DNA of 64,000 nucleotides from Dichomitus squalens LYAD-421 SS1 (lineage: Eukaryota; Basidiomycota; Agaricomycetes; Polyporales; Polyporaceae), in assembly GCF_000275845.1 (NCBI RefSeq), contig NW_006766897.1, positions 238,321 through 302,320 on the forward strand, in the 5' to 3' direction. How positions within the stretch are numbered: the stretch's first letter is position 1; each line of letters starts with the position of its first letter. The notes beneath the pieces are model-generated. The model saw only the letters and a list, made by a program, of their open reading frames with translations. It had not been told where the DNA came from and ran no database searches. The position numbers and the translations under genes are program-made. This document shows, piece by piece, positions 11,601 through 24,026 of this stretch.

Positions 11601-14600
11601 TCTCCGTGATCGAGAGCAGTAATAGTATTGCATCATGATCTGAGTACGCTTTCAATCAACCGAAAAAAGTACGGTTTAAGCCACTCACATCTCGGATCGC
11701 ATTGTCCATGATGATATGCGGATTGTGCATCTGGTATACGTTGTCAAACTCGGCCCATTCCTCAGGAGTGACCAGATCGGTAGGCATGTAGTAGCTCGAG
11801 TTCCTGTTGCGAGCCGCCGTAGCCTGAGCCGCCTTGTCGATATTACGGAGTTGTGTCTTGTAACTTTCAAGGAGCGAGATCATCCTCGGTAGATCGCTCC
11901 CAGCGCGCCTCTGCGACACTGTAAGCAACGAACGTACGGTGCGGGACCTTTAGGACCACTCACAGCATCACCATTCTCGTGAGAGTCATTGTCGTGAGAA
12001 TGTGCACTAGCATGATCGTGTAGTCCGTCAGGTTGTTGGCGAGCCTTCTCATGCAGCCGGTCGATCCGTTCGGAAACCAGATCCATCTGCACCTGCGACA
12101 CAGCTACTAGCAATTCAGACAATGGAACACCCCTGATTGCTCAAGACTCACAAGGTTCCTTGCCGATGAAGCACACGTGGGTGTCTTCAGCACCGAATTT
12201 GCTGCGGGAGGCCGAAGTGGCTTTGCGATCAGGAGCACCAGAATCCTCTTGCTTGAAGTAGGTGAAACGGGGACATGAGACAGCAGGGAGGAGATGCACA
12301 TCCGGAACCGAGGTTCTCTCCGTCTTGACGAAGGCGAAGTCATCCATGTCCACCCAACTCGAGTGCAGAGGGATAGACGGTAGATCATTTCGTGTGCGGT
12401 AATTACTGACCAGGGGAGAGTACTCGATAGGAGTACACTGTTTCAGCGGGTCCGAGAACACAGCCAACATGGCACGCAGATCGAGGCCTTTGAGTACGAC
12501 CTCAATGGCGTAGAACGGCTTGTGATGAATGGTCTTCGTCCCACCATGCGTAACCTCTGTTCTTTCCGTGTCCCGCTGATGCAAATCCGCATGGAACTCG
12601 TTGATCAGCGCCTTTACACCAACATAAGGGGTCACTCCGTCGGCCCAAGCATCTTGCGAGTCGTCTACGTAGACGTGCGAGATGAACACTTTAGGAACCG
12701 AGACAAGATACTTGAGGGTAGAGAGATGTTGCCCGAACTTGGGAGAGATAGGTCGTTTCCGAGGATACAGCTTGCCTTGTCGCACGGGAAGTGACAGGGC
12801 TCCATTGAACAGATGCCACCAGGACCAGAAGTGCTCAAAGACGGTCGGGGAGAGATGGAGATTGTTCGGCTGAATATGCGCGGTCTTGCGCAACCCGGAG
12901 GTCAATGATATCGACATATGAATGAAGTCGGAACGGAACCCGTTGTACGAGTCGTTTTGAGACTGAGTTTTGCCGTCAGTCAGCGCATTCTTTCATGCCT
13001 AGCAACAACATACCTTGATCACTGGTATTTGATCTTTCCACTCTAGTTTGACATCATAGTGAGGCTTGAAGTGGTACATACGACACTGGCGGTCGAAGGG
13101 TTTCCCACTGCAATTACCACATTCGGGTCCGCAAGTCCGCTCAAGGACAAATCTAACACCGAAGCAAGTGCCAGAACGGAACTTCGCACAGATTATCGGA
13201 GCTGGTCTGGCAGTATCATCCTTGGTACTCGGTTTCTTGGTCCCATCACCATACGTGTCTTTGGTGCTGGACAGGGCTTGAAACTCATCACACACTGCGA
13301 GGTTTAACGAGGACGTACTTTGGTATGATGATCGACATGGAATCGCTGATGACTTGAATGAGTTCCGAGGCACCATTAGGCTGTCCGATGAGTAGCTGAG
13401 GGCTGCCTTTCCAACAAAAGGCAAAACCTGCTCCGTGACCATCTAGCTGGAATGGATCACGCGAGCCTACATTAGGTTATAACGTCAGCGCGTTTCGCTA
13501 AAATGTTGATTGATAGGTCACATACCCTTCATGTGGAGGTGGACTTCACCCCTGAACAGAACCTTCACCCGCCAGTGCAAGATCAATCTCAACTGCAGCA
13601 GGTTAGGTTAGTTGAGTGTGACGAACTTTCGTACGTGAACCTACCTTGTCCCAGAAGCCGATAGCAGGTGAGCTATCACGAGGCGCGTGCGACAACGTAT
13701 CGAGCACTCTCATGAGGTCTTGAGTCGCGGGCTGGTAGCTGACACCCCACGAGAAGTCCGTGGTACCATCCGTCAGTACACGAATGGTTGGCCGCGCATA
13801 CGTCTTGACAGGCATGAGCGTTTTCGGTATCCTCAAAGAGATCGGCGCTGCGCCATGCATCCCGCTATGGGCTTTAACGATCTCGCACGGAACCCACTCT
13901 ACAGAGTTCTCTGTGCCTATCTCCTCCGCAATGACGAGCTCCGTGTCGAAGTCCAGTGCCGGTGTGTGACCCTTAGAATGAGGGGGTATATGAAGCAGTG
14001 GAAGGGGGTATGAGCGGAATGCGAGACGCAAGGATGTAACCGTGAAGTGGATGTGCATGGGGACAAGCAGGGAGTATTGGGTGTCGCGGGGCAAGCCATT
14101 ACCGACTTCATGGAGGTAGTCAGGGATAGCGCTGTAAGGGAAAGAGGGTGGGGTGATAGCGAGCGAGAGCTGATTAAAAGCGAGTCGAACGAGTGGCGGA
14201 ACGGGGAGTACGCTGTTAACAGTGACCATATCATGTTTGAGGGCGGTAGGGATACGGAGAGAACCTATGGGATTCTGCCAGTGCGCTTCTTCGCGCTCAG
14301 TCTGTTTGGAGAACGCTTGGTCCATTGCCGCTCTCCACGCTGTGGTATGAACCTGGTCAAGCCGATTTCGCGCATCGGTGATCGATACAGTGTGTTTCGA
14401 TGAGAACTGGAAGTCAGAGTCGCTGCGCAACGTAGACACTGATGAAGGCTTGGGCGAGGTGATCGTCTCCACCTTGGCCTGGAAGGCCTCCTCGCGCTCT
14501 CGCCGCACCTTGGCAGCGTTGAACCCGGTCCTCCAGATTAAAGCCATCCTGGCCTCGTGTTCGTCGTCAGCGGCTTCCACGACAAGCCGTCCAAGCTCGA

Positions 14601-17600
14601 TGCGGATGTCCGGGAGTTGCTTCGCATCTTCCGCAGGGGGAGGCGGAGGATCCTCGTACCTGCCAGAGCGCACTAGGCGCACAAGATGCTTGACACTCTT
14701 GATGGTGAGGTTGAGGTCCAAGATCAAGTCGGCCAGAACGAAGTCGAACGGTATCCGCAAACGGCCGCTGTCTCCCTTAACTCTGATTAGGACGGGTTTG
14801 ACGCCTGGGTTTACCTCAACTTTCCATCGTGGTAGTCTCATCAGCTCCTCCCACTCTTCCTGCTCATGACCCTCGTGACGAGCAGTAACGTTCACAGCAG
14901 TGAGGATATGATCCCATCTCACGGTAACATTGCGATCAGGTCCGATATCGCACTCCAGCGCAGAGAGCCGTAGGAACATCTTGCCCAAGAGGGGGAAGCG
15001 CCAGAGTAGCTGCAGCTGCTGGTGTCGAACTTGCAAATGCAAACGAAGCGTCGAAGATGCACCAGGAGCGGCAGCGGCAGATCTCGGGGGTGAAGGAAGG
15101 AGCGTCTGGACAGTGTGGGCTGCGAGGAGGGCATTGTACACTTGACTGAGGTTCATCTTGACCCGGACCTTCGGAATGGTGATCTCGACATGGCAATCGT
15201 CCATAGACTTCGGAAGAGGAACGCCGTTGGGTCGTTGACCAGATATAACAGCATGGATGTCGCAATTATCGACATGCAGGAACTCCAGCGAGCGATGATG
15301 GACACTTTGATCTCCGAGGCCATATGGGTCGTCGGCGGCGAAGGGTGTGGCGAAGGCGTCTCGCAGGACTATGTCCCACAAGGACACTTGGATCAAGGCA
15401 CGTGCGGTGTCGAAGGCTGCAGGCGTACTATGCTCGCGGACGACATGTAAGATCAGCTCCTTGGGTAGCGAGAGCTCCGACCGCTGCTGATCGCGCGAAA
15501 AGACGGCCGACAACCGCGAGCAATGATGCTTTTGCAGCGCATTGTAGGTGATCGAAATGCCCATGCGTGACGCAATCCCGCGCGATATATTGAGGGTGTC
15601 ATCTGGAGCAAGGTCAGGCGAAGTCAAGAATACGCTAAACCGACCAATCGCAATGGAGACATCGACACCAAAGGGGAGCTCGTCCAGGACGCGACGGGAA
15701 GGCTTCGGTGTCTTCGGCTTCGGATTGCCATTCAGGCGGGACAAAATACGAGCCAGTGACTTGATCACATCTGGTTGCCAGAGCTCAACAGAGACGGCGT
15801 CCGTGGCAATCTGACAGTGGGTGTATATGGTTGCGGTATCCACAGACACGATGCCTGCCGCTTCATCCGCGAACTCGCCGAGGCCGTGTCCCGTCCCACC
15901 AGCGTGCACCGCATCCACCTGCAGGAGGGTCTCGCTAGGGTACGACGGAGCGGGGAAGTCCTGGGGATGCGCTCCTCGCGCATGAGCGTCGGGTCCAAAC
16001 CACATCTTGGTGTACAATGGGTTCAAGGTGAGGCCGTAGCGGAACTCCATGTCAAGGCCGGTAAAGTCTCGTTCGACATTGCCGTAACGATGGTCTGGGC
16101 GAGCGGTGAAGTGAGACTGCAGCGAAGCAGCGATGCCGTCTGTCCGTGCTTCTAAGACGAATGGGTCCTGGTCGGACTCGCTAGTAGGCGAAATAAGACG
16201 CAAAGAGACCTCGCCTACATGAACGCCGAAAGAGACACGAGGCATCGGGCTGAGCATCGGAGGAAGGAGGGACTGGCCGTGGACGGTCTTCTCTATCGAT
16301 CGTTCTTTACCAATAAGACCCTCCAATATGTCTAATCGCTCTGTCACCTCCACAGTAGCCAGAGAGAGATTGGAAACGAGGAGATGAGCATTGGGATCTC
16401 CGGCAAGAAGAGCGGGACCTGCAGTGACCCACGGTGAGGGCCACTGGGAAAGCAGCGAGTGCCATTTGAAAGAGTCCAGAGTGGTTATCCGCAGGTGCTC
16501 CATGAGCTCGCCAATACCGTTCCTGTCGAGAGTAAGCTTCTTCGCCTCGAGAACCACCGAGTAGGCGTCAGCTGTGGGCTCAGTACTGGTAACAGTCTTG
16601 ATACCAAGCCATTCCTTATGCACGTCGTTGCTTTCAGGGTGGCTGAGGCCAGCACGCAAGTTGATCTGCTGTATTGTTCCGTACAGAACTGCGCCGCCGG
16701 CTCCGTTCGCCGCTTGTGGTTGCATGCTTGCAGTCAGCTGAGGAATGTTGACCTCCACGGACTTGATATACACAATGTACATCATAGGTTTCTGTGGACA
16801 CGCAAGATCAGCATATACCTGTTTCACCAAGGCATCGTACTCACACCGCCCGCACGTGAGCGCGTCTTCAAGTCCCGACTCTGTTTAGCAGCCCGTCTCC
16901 AACGCATGGAAGCCTAGCGACCATATAAATTCCTGATTACACACACAAACTAGGCCACTCACAGAAAGCGCTCCCATGAGAGGGGAGGAGGGGGACAGCG
17001 GAGACCTCCAGGCTGCCCGATTGCCAGTGGATGGTTGGGAAGTTGCAGACAGGGGAGCAGACGACGCCTCGTTCATGCCCGTTCCTCGGATCACGTCGCC
17101 CCCACCTCCCTCCTGTGCCTCACGGCGTTGCTTCATCGTCTTCAGCAACTTCTGCACCACGTCCAGCTGAATGTTAATCTTTCCGAGGTCAAGAGACATC
17201 TCCACGCTGCGGGGTTGCACGCCCTGCTGAGGGTTGAGACGTCCTGATAGGGACCATTGTACTGAAGGCACATCCAAGAAGTAGTGCCCTCGGTGCGAAC
17301 CTGAACCCTCGTTAGCGGACACACTCTAAAATAGGCCCCTTGCGACTCACCAGCAAACATCTCGCTGCTCTTGTCCGCATGCCCACTGATCGCGTTCACC
17401 TGAAGTGTGATAGAGGCAGAGACTTGGGTCGCGCCCCAGGCTCGGTCCCACGTCCTCCGGAAGCTCCCCTTCAGCCTCGCATTCCAATCCGCGACACTCG
17501 CGAACCTCCTATGTCCAGTCGGTACCTTCGTGCTGTCCACGGAGACCACGCTGGGCAGGTACGCGAGCGAGACTGCGGAATGCAGCTTTGCATGGCCCAC

Positions 17601-18212
17601 GGACCACCGCACCCCAGCGATGGACGAATGCGAGACCGTCGCGTGTTCGAGCTCAAAGTCCAGTCCATTCGTCAGGGTCGGGAGCGCGGAGATAGCAAGG
17701 CGGAGCGTGGTGACGACGAACGTCCGTATCGTGGGACGGACGTGGGGTTCCACGTAGTTGTAGAGGGAGGATAGCAGGGCACATACGATCATCCATAGAC
17801 GGCGGGCAAGGCGCGAAGGCGTCGGACGCGGCTTGCGTACCTTGTGTCGGATGGAGCTTCGGATGGTAGAAACACTATCCAGTTCGAGAGACAGCCCTTG
17901 CACTTGGAAGGAGAAGCGGGTCGCATATCCCGAGGATGGCCGGTGGTACGAGATCCCTATGCGTTCGACCCTCCATGTCCCATGGCCGGCCTTGAAGTAT
18001 ACGCCGCGGATGGAGCGCAAACTGATGCTTCGGACACGAAGGCGAGTCGAGACGAGGCTCACTACCGCCGGTCCTATGTACGTCCGGAGGAGGAGAGAGA
18101 CGGTAAGGATGCGGACCGCCCATACCAGGAGCGTGGCCCAAAGCGAGAGATCGTCAAGAGAGCGTAAAAGTAGAGCATGAAGGACGAAGTCTGTGCCCGA
18201 GTAGCTCTGCAT
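8649..18212 (-). CDS. FMP27: Giant bridge-like lipid transfer protein, Fmp27/Hobbit (BLTP2) family
   Basis: A very large protein, probably ~2,800 residues. In this family repeating beta-groove modules form a hydrophobic channel that carries lipids between the ER and the plasma membrane or other organelles; that role is known for the family, not shown here. The start at 18212 (MQSYSGTDFVLHALLLRSLD) leads into a hydrophobic N-terminal anchor (LLVWAVRILTVSLLL). One exon of 3.2 kb (13603-16830) is uninterrupted. Family landmarks include GFWDKV (about 13645-13662), CDEFQALSSTKDTYG and a cysteine-rich insert CGPECGNCSGKPFDRQC (about 13080-13150), FEHFWSWWHLFNGALSLPVR (about 12780-12840), and the C-terminal Apt1-type region with MCYVWPSRRDR (about 9910-9940) and ending KRAMSLFRRKHRHG. 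The last exon is inferred: a donor after ITS near 8774 joins TASSSQTSQTASVES and the stop at 8649. Csf1/BLTP1 is a related alternative, but the GFWDKV motif favours Fmp27. Confidence 0.9.
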
Positions 18213-18779
18213 GGATTGCCGAAGGACGGAATGCTTCCGGGCGGTCTAGCCACTAGGGATTAACGGACGACAGTCTAGCACGAAGTCGGTGGAGTTGTGT
18301 GGTAGTTCGAAGGAGTGTGAGCGTTGTTAGCCACGATGTGCGCGCATGTAAGTCGGCGTAAGTCTTGTTTTGAAGGCCGCGAAGGTTTGCAGGCCACGTC
18401 GATGAGGACAGTGCATAGATTTGTTCGAGCGGCGAAGGGAGGGCTTACGGCAGTGACACCAGCGACGACACCCAGCGCGCGTATGTCCGAGCGCATAGGA
18501 GCACGGCCCGCCCACGTGGCTTCTACCCCAACCGCTTCGTCCCGTCTCAGGTCTGTGCAGCAGTCGCATATCTAAGGCTTTTCCGACACTTGCTTAACTA
18601 TCGAAACATCTTAAATATATATCATGTGTCGCACCATGAGAAATACGCACACAATGGCAAAAAAAACTCGCATTTCGATAGCATCGCGACGAACAAAGCA
18701 CAGAGGTATACACACACTATCCGCTATAGACCGAAGGCACAGAGGTATACACACACTATCCGCTATAGACCGAAGGCGT
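18213..18779. other. Intergenic, FMP27 promoter and DPB2 3' flank
   Basis: Holds the promoter of FMP27 (starts 18212, minus) and the 3' flank of DPB2, whose stop is at 18780. A perfect 39-bp tandem duplication lies next to the DPB2 stop (separate entry). No gene recognised. Confidence 0.45.
18698..18777. repeat. Two-copy 39-bp tandem duplication
   Basis: The unit beginning GCACAGAGGTATACACACAC starts at 18698 and again at 18737, so the period is 39 bp, and the two copies are identical as read. It ends only a few bases before the DPB2 stop codon, so it lies at the start of the DPB2 3' UTR. Being identical, it is probably recent. Confidence 0.9.
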
Positions 18780-20929
18780 TCATGACCACCCTTCCTCCGG
18801 ATCAAGGTCCAAAACGCTGGGGATGGCATGAGTGTGTTTTGCATTGCACCATGAAATTGTGCGTGACTCACCATTCTTCTGACTCTCGTCTGGCTGGTGC
18901 ATACGCGGAGAAAGTGAAGGTGTTACCCACAAACCTCCCTGGATTGAAGACATGGCAGCCTTCGTAGGTCATCTGGTACCTCTCGTATTTGTCGGCCAGA
19001 ACAACCTGCGAGCAAGACGTCAGATAATACTCAGCTCAGAGAACACCTGAATTCCCTACAGCAGTCGGAAGGGGGTAAAGCCGGAGGGCATGGTCTAATT
19101 CAGACAGGGTAGGCTGTATGGACGTCGTTACCGGCATCAGATGGCTTTGGTCTAGGATTGTTTGGACAAGCTGAAGACAACCGCATTTGCTTAGTATTCA
19201 GTTGTCGAGTGAAAAGCAATGCTCACATAGCGCTCGAGATCGTCATTTTTGACGTCCGGTTTCACACCGACTAAGTTTCTGAGCATTCTCGACATGAGGT
19301 CCTCCCGGAATATAACGATCTCCTGCTCGAAGAACTTGATCCGACATGGGTTACTTGCAAAGTGGACGTTGGGCACGCGCGACTTCAAGCGGGACACGAA
19401 GGAGGAAAGTATAGGTCTGCGAGGCAGAACGGAGTTGATGGTGACGTCCAGCGGCCCAGGAACCAGAACGAAGTGCGTCGTCCGGGTCAGCAGAGGGTAA
19501 CTCGTAATGAGGTCAGCCAGAGCCTCGAAGTTGTCTGCACGGGCGTAAGAAGCGATGTCAACACAAACCATATGATTCCTCACCTTGATATTTACGGAGT
19601 TCACGACCGTTCCCTTGCGGAATGCCGACGCTAGTGAAGTTCCCGCAAAGCACAATCACTTTGGGTATGAAGCTGTTCTCCATACAGTTATCGAACATCT
19701 TGCGGAGCCCCAAAAGGGTGTCTGGTTTATCAAGCCACACATCGGAGAGTACAAAGAAACGCAGGTCCGGCAGCTCTAGTTGAACCCGACTGGCGAATTG
19801 TTTCTGTACTAGCGTCAGTGTTGTGAGCAAAGGTCGTGTCACTGGCTGCTCACGTCTTCAAGCAGCGTCGTCGCGCCGCGACCAAGGAAGTCAATGTGTC
19901 CGTATATCGACCGCGCGGCTTCTCGGCTTTCGCAAGGCGGATGACCGATAGCGATGACGAGCAGTGTGGCGTCTTCCGTGTAATCGCCCTCCACCAAGGC
20001 GAAACATCCTTCGGTGAACAGCCCTTCACTTGGTTGCTCCTAGTGATAACCATCAGTACCGGCCACTGACCTTTGCGAATGCCCTCACTAGTTGCGAAAA
20101 GTCGAGCTCGACGGCACCATCTTGGTCCTCAAGACAAAGCTTACCCTCCTTCGAATGCGTGAGCATCCCAAAGAGTAGGAACCGGTCTCCAGCACGTCCA
20201 AGAAGTTGTTTCGTTGATTTAAGCTGTAGAGGAGCGTTGTGAGTTCACGCTGATGGATACGAAGGACTTCAAGCCGTACCGTCAATAAGTTCTGGCGATC
20301 CTTAGAAGGCAATGTCGATGGTGAGAAGTGGTCGTTCCGCAGTACGCATTGTTTTATGACATTCAAACGGTTGCGAGCGGCGAAGACTCTTGAATCAGCC
20401 GAACCTGACGCGGTCAGGGTACCCTGCGCTCTAGAAAATGATGTTAGAAAACGAAGATGCATAGGTTCAGCTTGATGCGACACCTTTCGAAGGTGCTGCG
20501 CTCCACAGACCAGTTCCACAGAGGCATCTCGTATGCATCTATGAAGAAGAGATGACTATCGGAGTCGAGTTGAGAGTGGCCTTCATCCTCGTTATTATCA
20601 CCGTTCTGGAACGTTTCGTATACTCGTTGCAAGACATCGAGCGATACCTTCATCTGCGCGTCTCAAGCGAGTATCAGTCGTGACCTCTTTGTATTATATA
20701 CATGTACCTACCATCTTGCTTGTTGTACTCTTGTGCCATCCATTCTATAGAGTATTCGACCTCCTCGTCTGCTATGTCATGTCGGTCGAGCAGGTCTTCC
20801 AGGAACTCCAGAGATTCGGGTCCGAGCGAATGGCCATATTTACGGAAAACCTAGTCAACGTCAGCATATAATCTAAATGGTACTAGACAGGCTGATGACC
20901 TTTATGATGACATGCCGACGATCAGCCAT
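18780..20929 (-). CDS. DPB2: DNA polymerase epsilon subunit B
   Basis: Second-largest subunit of DNA polymerase epsilon, essential for leading-strand replication and for the GINS/CMG link in the nucleus. The start ATG at 20929 gives [20 protein letters not shown], the N-terminal helical domain. The inactive calcineurin-like phosphoesterase core shows as [24 protein letters not shown] and [11 protein letters not shown]. It is followed by [20 protein letters not shown] and [10 protein letters not shown]. After [12 protein letters not shown] (about 18945-18980) the frame meets a TGA. A consensus donor just before it (GTGAGT) spliced to a CCCCAG acceptor near 18820 yields the ending [15 protein letters not shown] with the stop at 18780. 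That ending fits fungal Dpb2 proteins better than an early stop at 18868. Eight or so short introns are inferred. Confidence 0.93.
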
Positions 20930-21355
20930 GTCTACCGACCACTCAGACTAGCGAGCACAAGTGAGGAAGTCGTCTGGCTGTGAACGCGGTGGCTCGACGA
21001 GGGTGTGTTTCCTGCCTTTGCTGCAAAGCTAGAGAGCCCACGAGTATTTTGAGACCGCGTGGAGGTGAGCGTAGTAGTAGAGACGCGTCGTAGACGCGTC
21101 CGAGTCGACGCGACAATGCGAAACACCAGCGTGACCGACAGCCACATAACGCGACGCGTCAAGCTGCCAAATCGGGACCACACTCCGAGGGGCCCGCCGC
21201 TTCCGGGCCGCAGTGGACTGTCTTGAGCACACGCGCCACAGCTACCTTCGCTATACGTGCTGCTCTCCTACGACCGACTCATTTCTGCACTAGTTCTGCC
21301 TTGCACACTGTAGATTCACAGCAAGAACGTCTCACCCTGCTCAGCATACGACACT
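20930..21355. promoter_or_regulatory. Divergent DPB2 / PHAF1 promoter with three MluI cell-cycle boxes
   Basis: A 426-bp divergent intergenic region. The hexamer ACGCGT occurs three times, at 21083-21088, 21094-21099 and 21154-21159, that is 154 to 230 bp upstream of the DPB2 ATG. In yeasts this MCB element binds MBF (Mbp1/Swi6 or Cdc10) and drives G1/S expression of replication genes, DPB2 among them. Conservation of that wiring here is inference from the clustering and position. Confidence 0.7.
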
Positions 21356-22853
21356 ATGTTCTCGACGCTCGAGATGGACCTGAGACCTGGCTCTGGTCTC
21401 TGGATGTTCGAGATAGGTCAGCATTGGGTACGGAACCCTATGTCATATCGTTCCTAACGATACACCAGGGACCTCGCTCTGGAACGTACTCGATATCTTG
21501 CGCAGCGCACAACACTTCTTTCCCCAAGTCGACGTCAAGTACGATCCCGACACCCCCACTACCCCCATCATCCTCCACCTCCGCCCGCACTTGGACCTGC
21601 TGTTCACCGGGTACCAGCAGCGCTTACACACAATTGCCGTGCGAAAGCTCCGGGACCCAAGTCCACCCCTCACACTCTCATACAAGAAAGCGGTGCTGTC
21701 ATCTAATGAGGAGGTCCTCAGGAGAGTGGGAGTCAGCCGGATCTTCGGGCCTACATACCCAGGGGACGACTTGCGGTATCCGGGAGTGTCCTTCAGCTTC
21801 GAGGAGGATGGAAGGGGAGAGAGCTTGAAGGGTCCGGTTCCCCTCCCGGACGACAGGCTGCAGGAAGTGAAGCGAGTCATTATATCCCAGAAGAGCGCGG
21901 ATGGCGAGCAGCGGGACGCTCTCGATGAGGTGGCGGAGTGTCCAGTTATGGCGGGTGAGCTGTGCCGGGCCATTGTGAAGGTGGCTAGACTTCATCCGCC
22001 CGTGTTAGATGGCATTTGACCTTATGACAGATTCACGAAGGCGTCACGCTCTATTTCTACCCCACGGGTTCGGAGCCAATACCAGTCCTTCTGGGATTGA
22101 GTACAGCGCAAGACCTCATGTGTGATTTAGGACCACCGATCAGGACATACTACAAGGAGGATGACAGAATGACCATCCATAGGTCCGGCCCCGAGTCTGA
22201 TGCCGATGGTGATTGTGAGTGGCACCCGACATGGACGGTTTATGACATTGACACGTCCCACCCAGACTTCTACAACTACCAACAACATGGCATCGATTTT
22301 CTCATATCGGGCTCCACTCACACCGTCAAGAAGATTATCCTGCACACGAACGTGGTCAGTGACATCGTCCTGAAAGCAACTGTAGATTGCTTGACCTCTG
22401 TCTCTAGCCGGGGACCCCCCTCTTCCAACGGTACAAGCGCTGTCCTTGGGAGATACAGGGCCGTCCAGAGGACGACGAAGACGGTGCGTTCTTCCGCACA
22501 AGTTTCATTCCCCCACTGAATATCTGCTATCAGAGTCTCCGCCACGGAAACGGTTCTATGAGCGAGTCAGTACCCTTTCTCGATCAGCGCAGTTAGTTTG
22601 ACGCGAACTGTAACTAGGTGGAGGAGATCCAACATTTCATTGCTCCAGGCGAGGCCCCGCCCTCCATGATCCTGAACAGAACAGACGACGAGGATGGGCT
22701 GCGACTTCCAAGCTCAACGACTCGTAAGTTCGGCGTGCCAATTTCTATCTCGAGGACCGCCAATTCACCTTCGTCTCAGGGTTATTCGGATACGACGGTA
22801 TCATTCTAGAAGCCACAGATTCGGCCCAGGTTGTAGCAGTCATGTTGTTCTAG
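21356..22853 (+). CDS. UPF0183 / PHAF1-family protein
   Basis: Homologue of C16orf70/PHAF1, in animals a partner in phagosome and autophagosome assembly that binds phosphoinositides; the fungal role is not established. The predicted start is MFSTLEMDLRPGSGLW at 21356, with a second possible Met at 21374. The first intron joins FEIG to TSLWNVLDILRSAQHFFPQV, a hallmark of the family. Further signatures are HLRPHLDLLFTGYQQRLHTI, EEVLRRVGVSRIFGPTYPG and YPGVSFSFEED in one exon (21470-21955). Then come VTLYFYPTGSEPIPVLLGLS, DFYNYQQHGIDFLI and a C-terminal region ending VVAVMLF before TAG at 22851. Five or six short introns. The whole family domain is present and nothing looks broken. Confidence 0.9.
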
Positions 22854-22980
22854 TATACAGATTTGCAACAGAAAGGACCATTGTTGTACAACATATCCAT
22901 GGGACACTATCCGCCCACTACGGATCACCATCCTTACATATGCCATGTATACCCCTTATATCAGGGCAAGCGCATTCCGT

Positions 22981-24026
22981 TCATTGCTTGAATATCTCCG
23001 GCCAGACTGTTCGCAGCTCGTCGAGCTTAGTGATCACCGCGATGCCGTCATCGGCTACGCTGTCTTGGCTGTCGCTCCCGATGTACTTCGGCTTCCCGCC
23101 TTCTACGTGCAACAGCCCGCGCTCGCAGAAGTGGACGCAATGATCCCAGCCGAGCGCGCGCGCCGCTTTGACATTATTGAGGCTGTCGTCGATGAAATAA
23201 CATTGAGATGGATCGGTCACCCCCGCGATCTTCATTGCCTGTACGTTCGTTCGTCCATCACTTCGCATCGTAACAGTCGACCATGTCAGCCCGCTTACAT
23301 TCTGAAAGAACTCGGGTTCCGGTTTACAGTTGAAATCGGGATTTGAGTAGTCGCAGAAGACAACGTTCTCGACGAGATCATCCACTCCGAGTATGCGAAG
23401 AACGCGATTGGCATGCTTCATAGCGTCCGAAGACTAGTTAGCATGCGCGAGGTCGAACCGCTCGAGATGCACGCACGGTATAGTAGGCGTTCGTCAGTCC
23501 CCACACTCGAACCTTTGTGCGATCTATGTCTTCCAGCAGTTTGCGAAGCACAGGATCCGGTTTGAGTAGCTCTTCCAAAGGAAGAGATCCGTCGCACTTG
23601 CGATCAAAATCGAGAGGATCTGAAGTGGATACAAATAAATAGGCCGGCGCAACGTGCACGTGTAGCAGGCAAACAAGCCTACCAATCTGGTGATGTCTTA
23701 CCAGGCCTCGGATTGCCAGCCCGTACTGAGAGTAATATCGATGGTGAAGCTTTGACGCTTCGTCGTCGGGGAGGCCCAGCCCGACGAAGTACGCTGCAGC
23801 ATATCGGGTCAGCATCCTGTGATTGACGTCATTAAGGTGTGGCCATACCATGTATGCGCTCTCCCATTGCATGTGAGATCCCCGCACTAGCAGAGTATAG
23901 GGTGTTATCTATGTCCAACCAGACTATGCTGCGCTCATCCTCTGCAAGTATCGTGCAGAATTCAGCAAGCGTTCCGTACGCCGGTTTGAAATAATCTGTG
24001 CACTAACGCTGTTCGGAGGCACCCAT
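22981..24026 (-). CDS. SDT1: HAD-family pyrimidine 5'-nucleotidase, Sdt1/Phm8-like
   Basis: Predicted nucleotidase acting on UMP/CMP-type nucleotides, cytosolic or nuclear, of the haloacid dehalogenase superfamily. Exon 1 is tiny (MGASEQ..., ATG at 24026). A 60-nt intron joins it to DERSIVWLDIDNTLYSAS, where DIDNT is the HAD motif I nucleophile (first Asp) with its acid/base Asp. Cap-region sequence YYSQYGLAIRGLVRHHQI follows. Motif II lies in VRVWGLTNAY, the motif III lysine in CKPEPEFF, and motif IV is CYFIDDSLNNVKAARALGW. The protein ends TVWPEIFKQ at 22981. Five introns are inferred. The gene is tail to tail with PHAF1, with only ~130 bp between stops. Confidence 0.88.
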
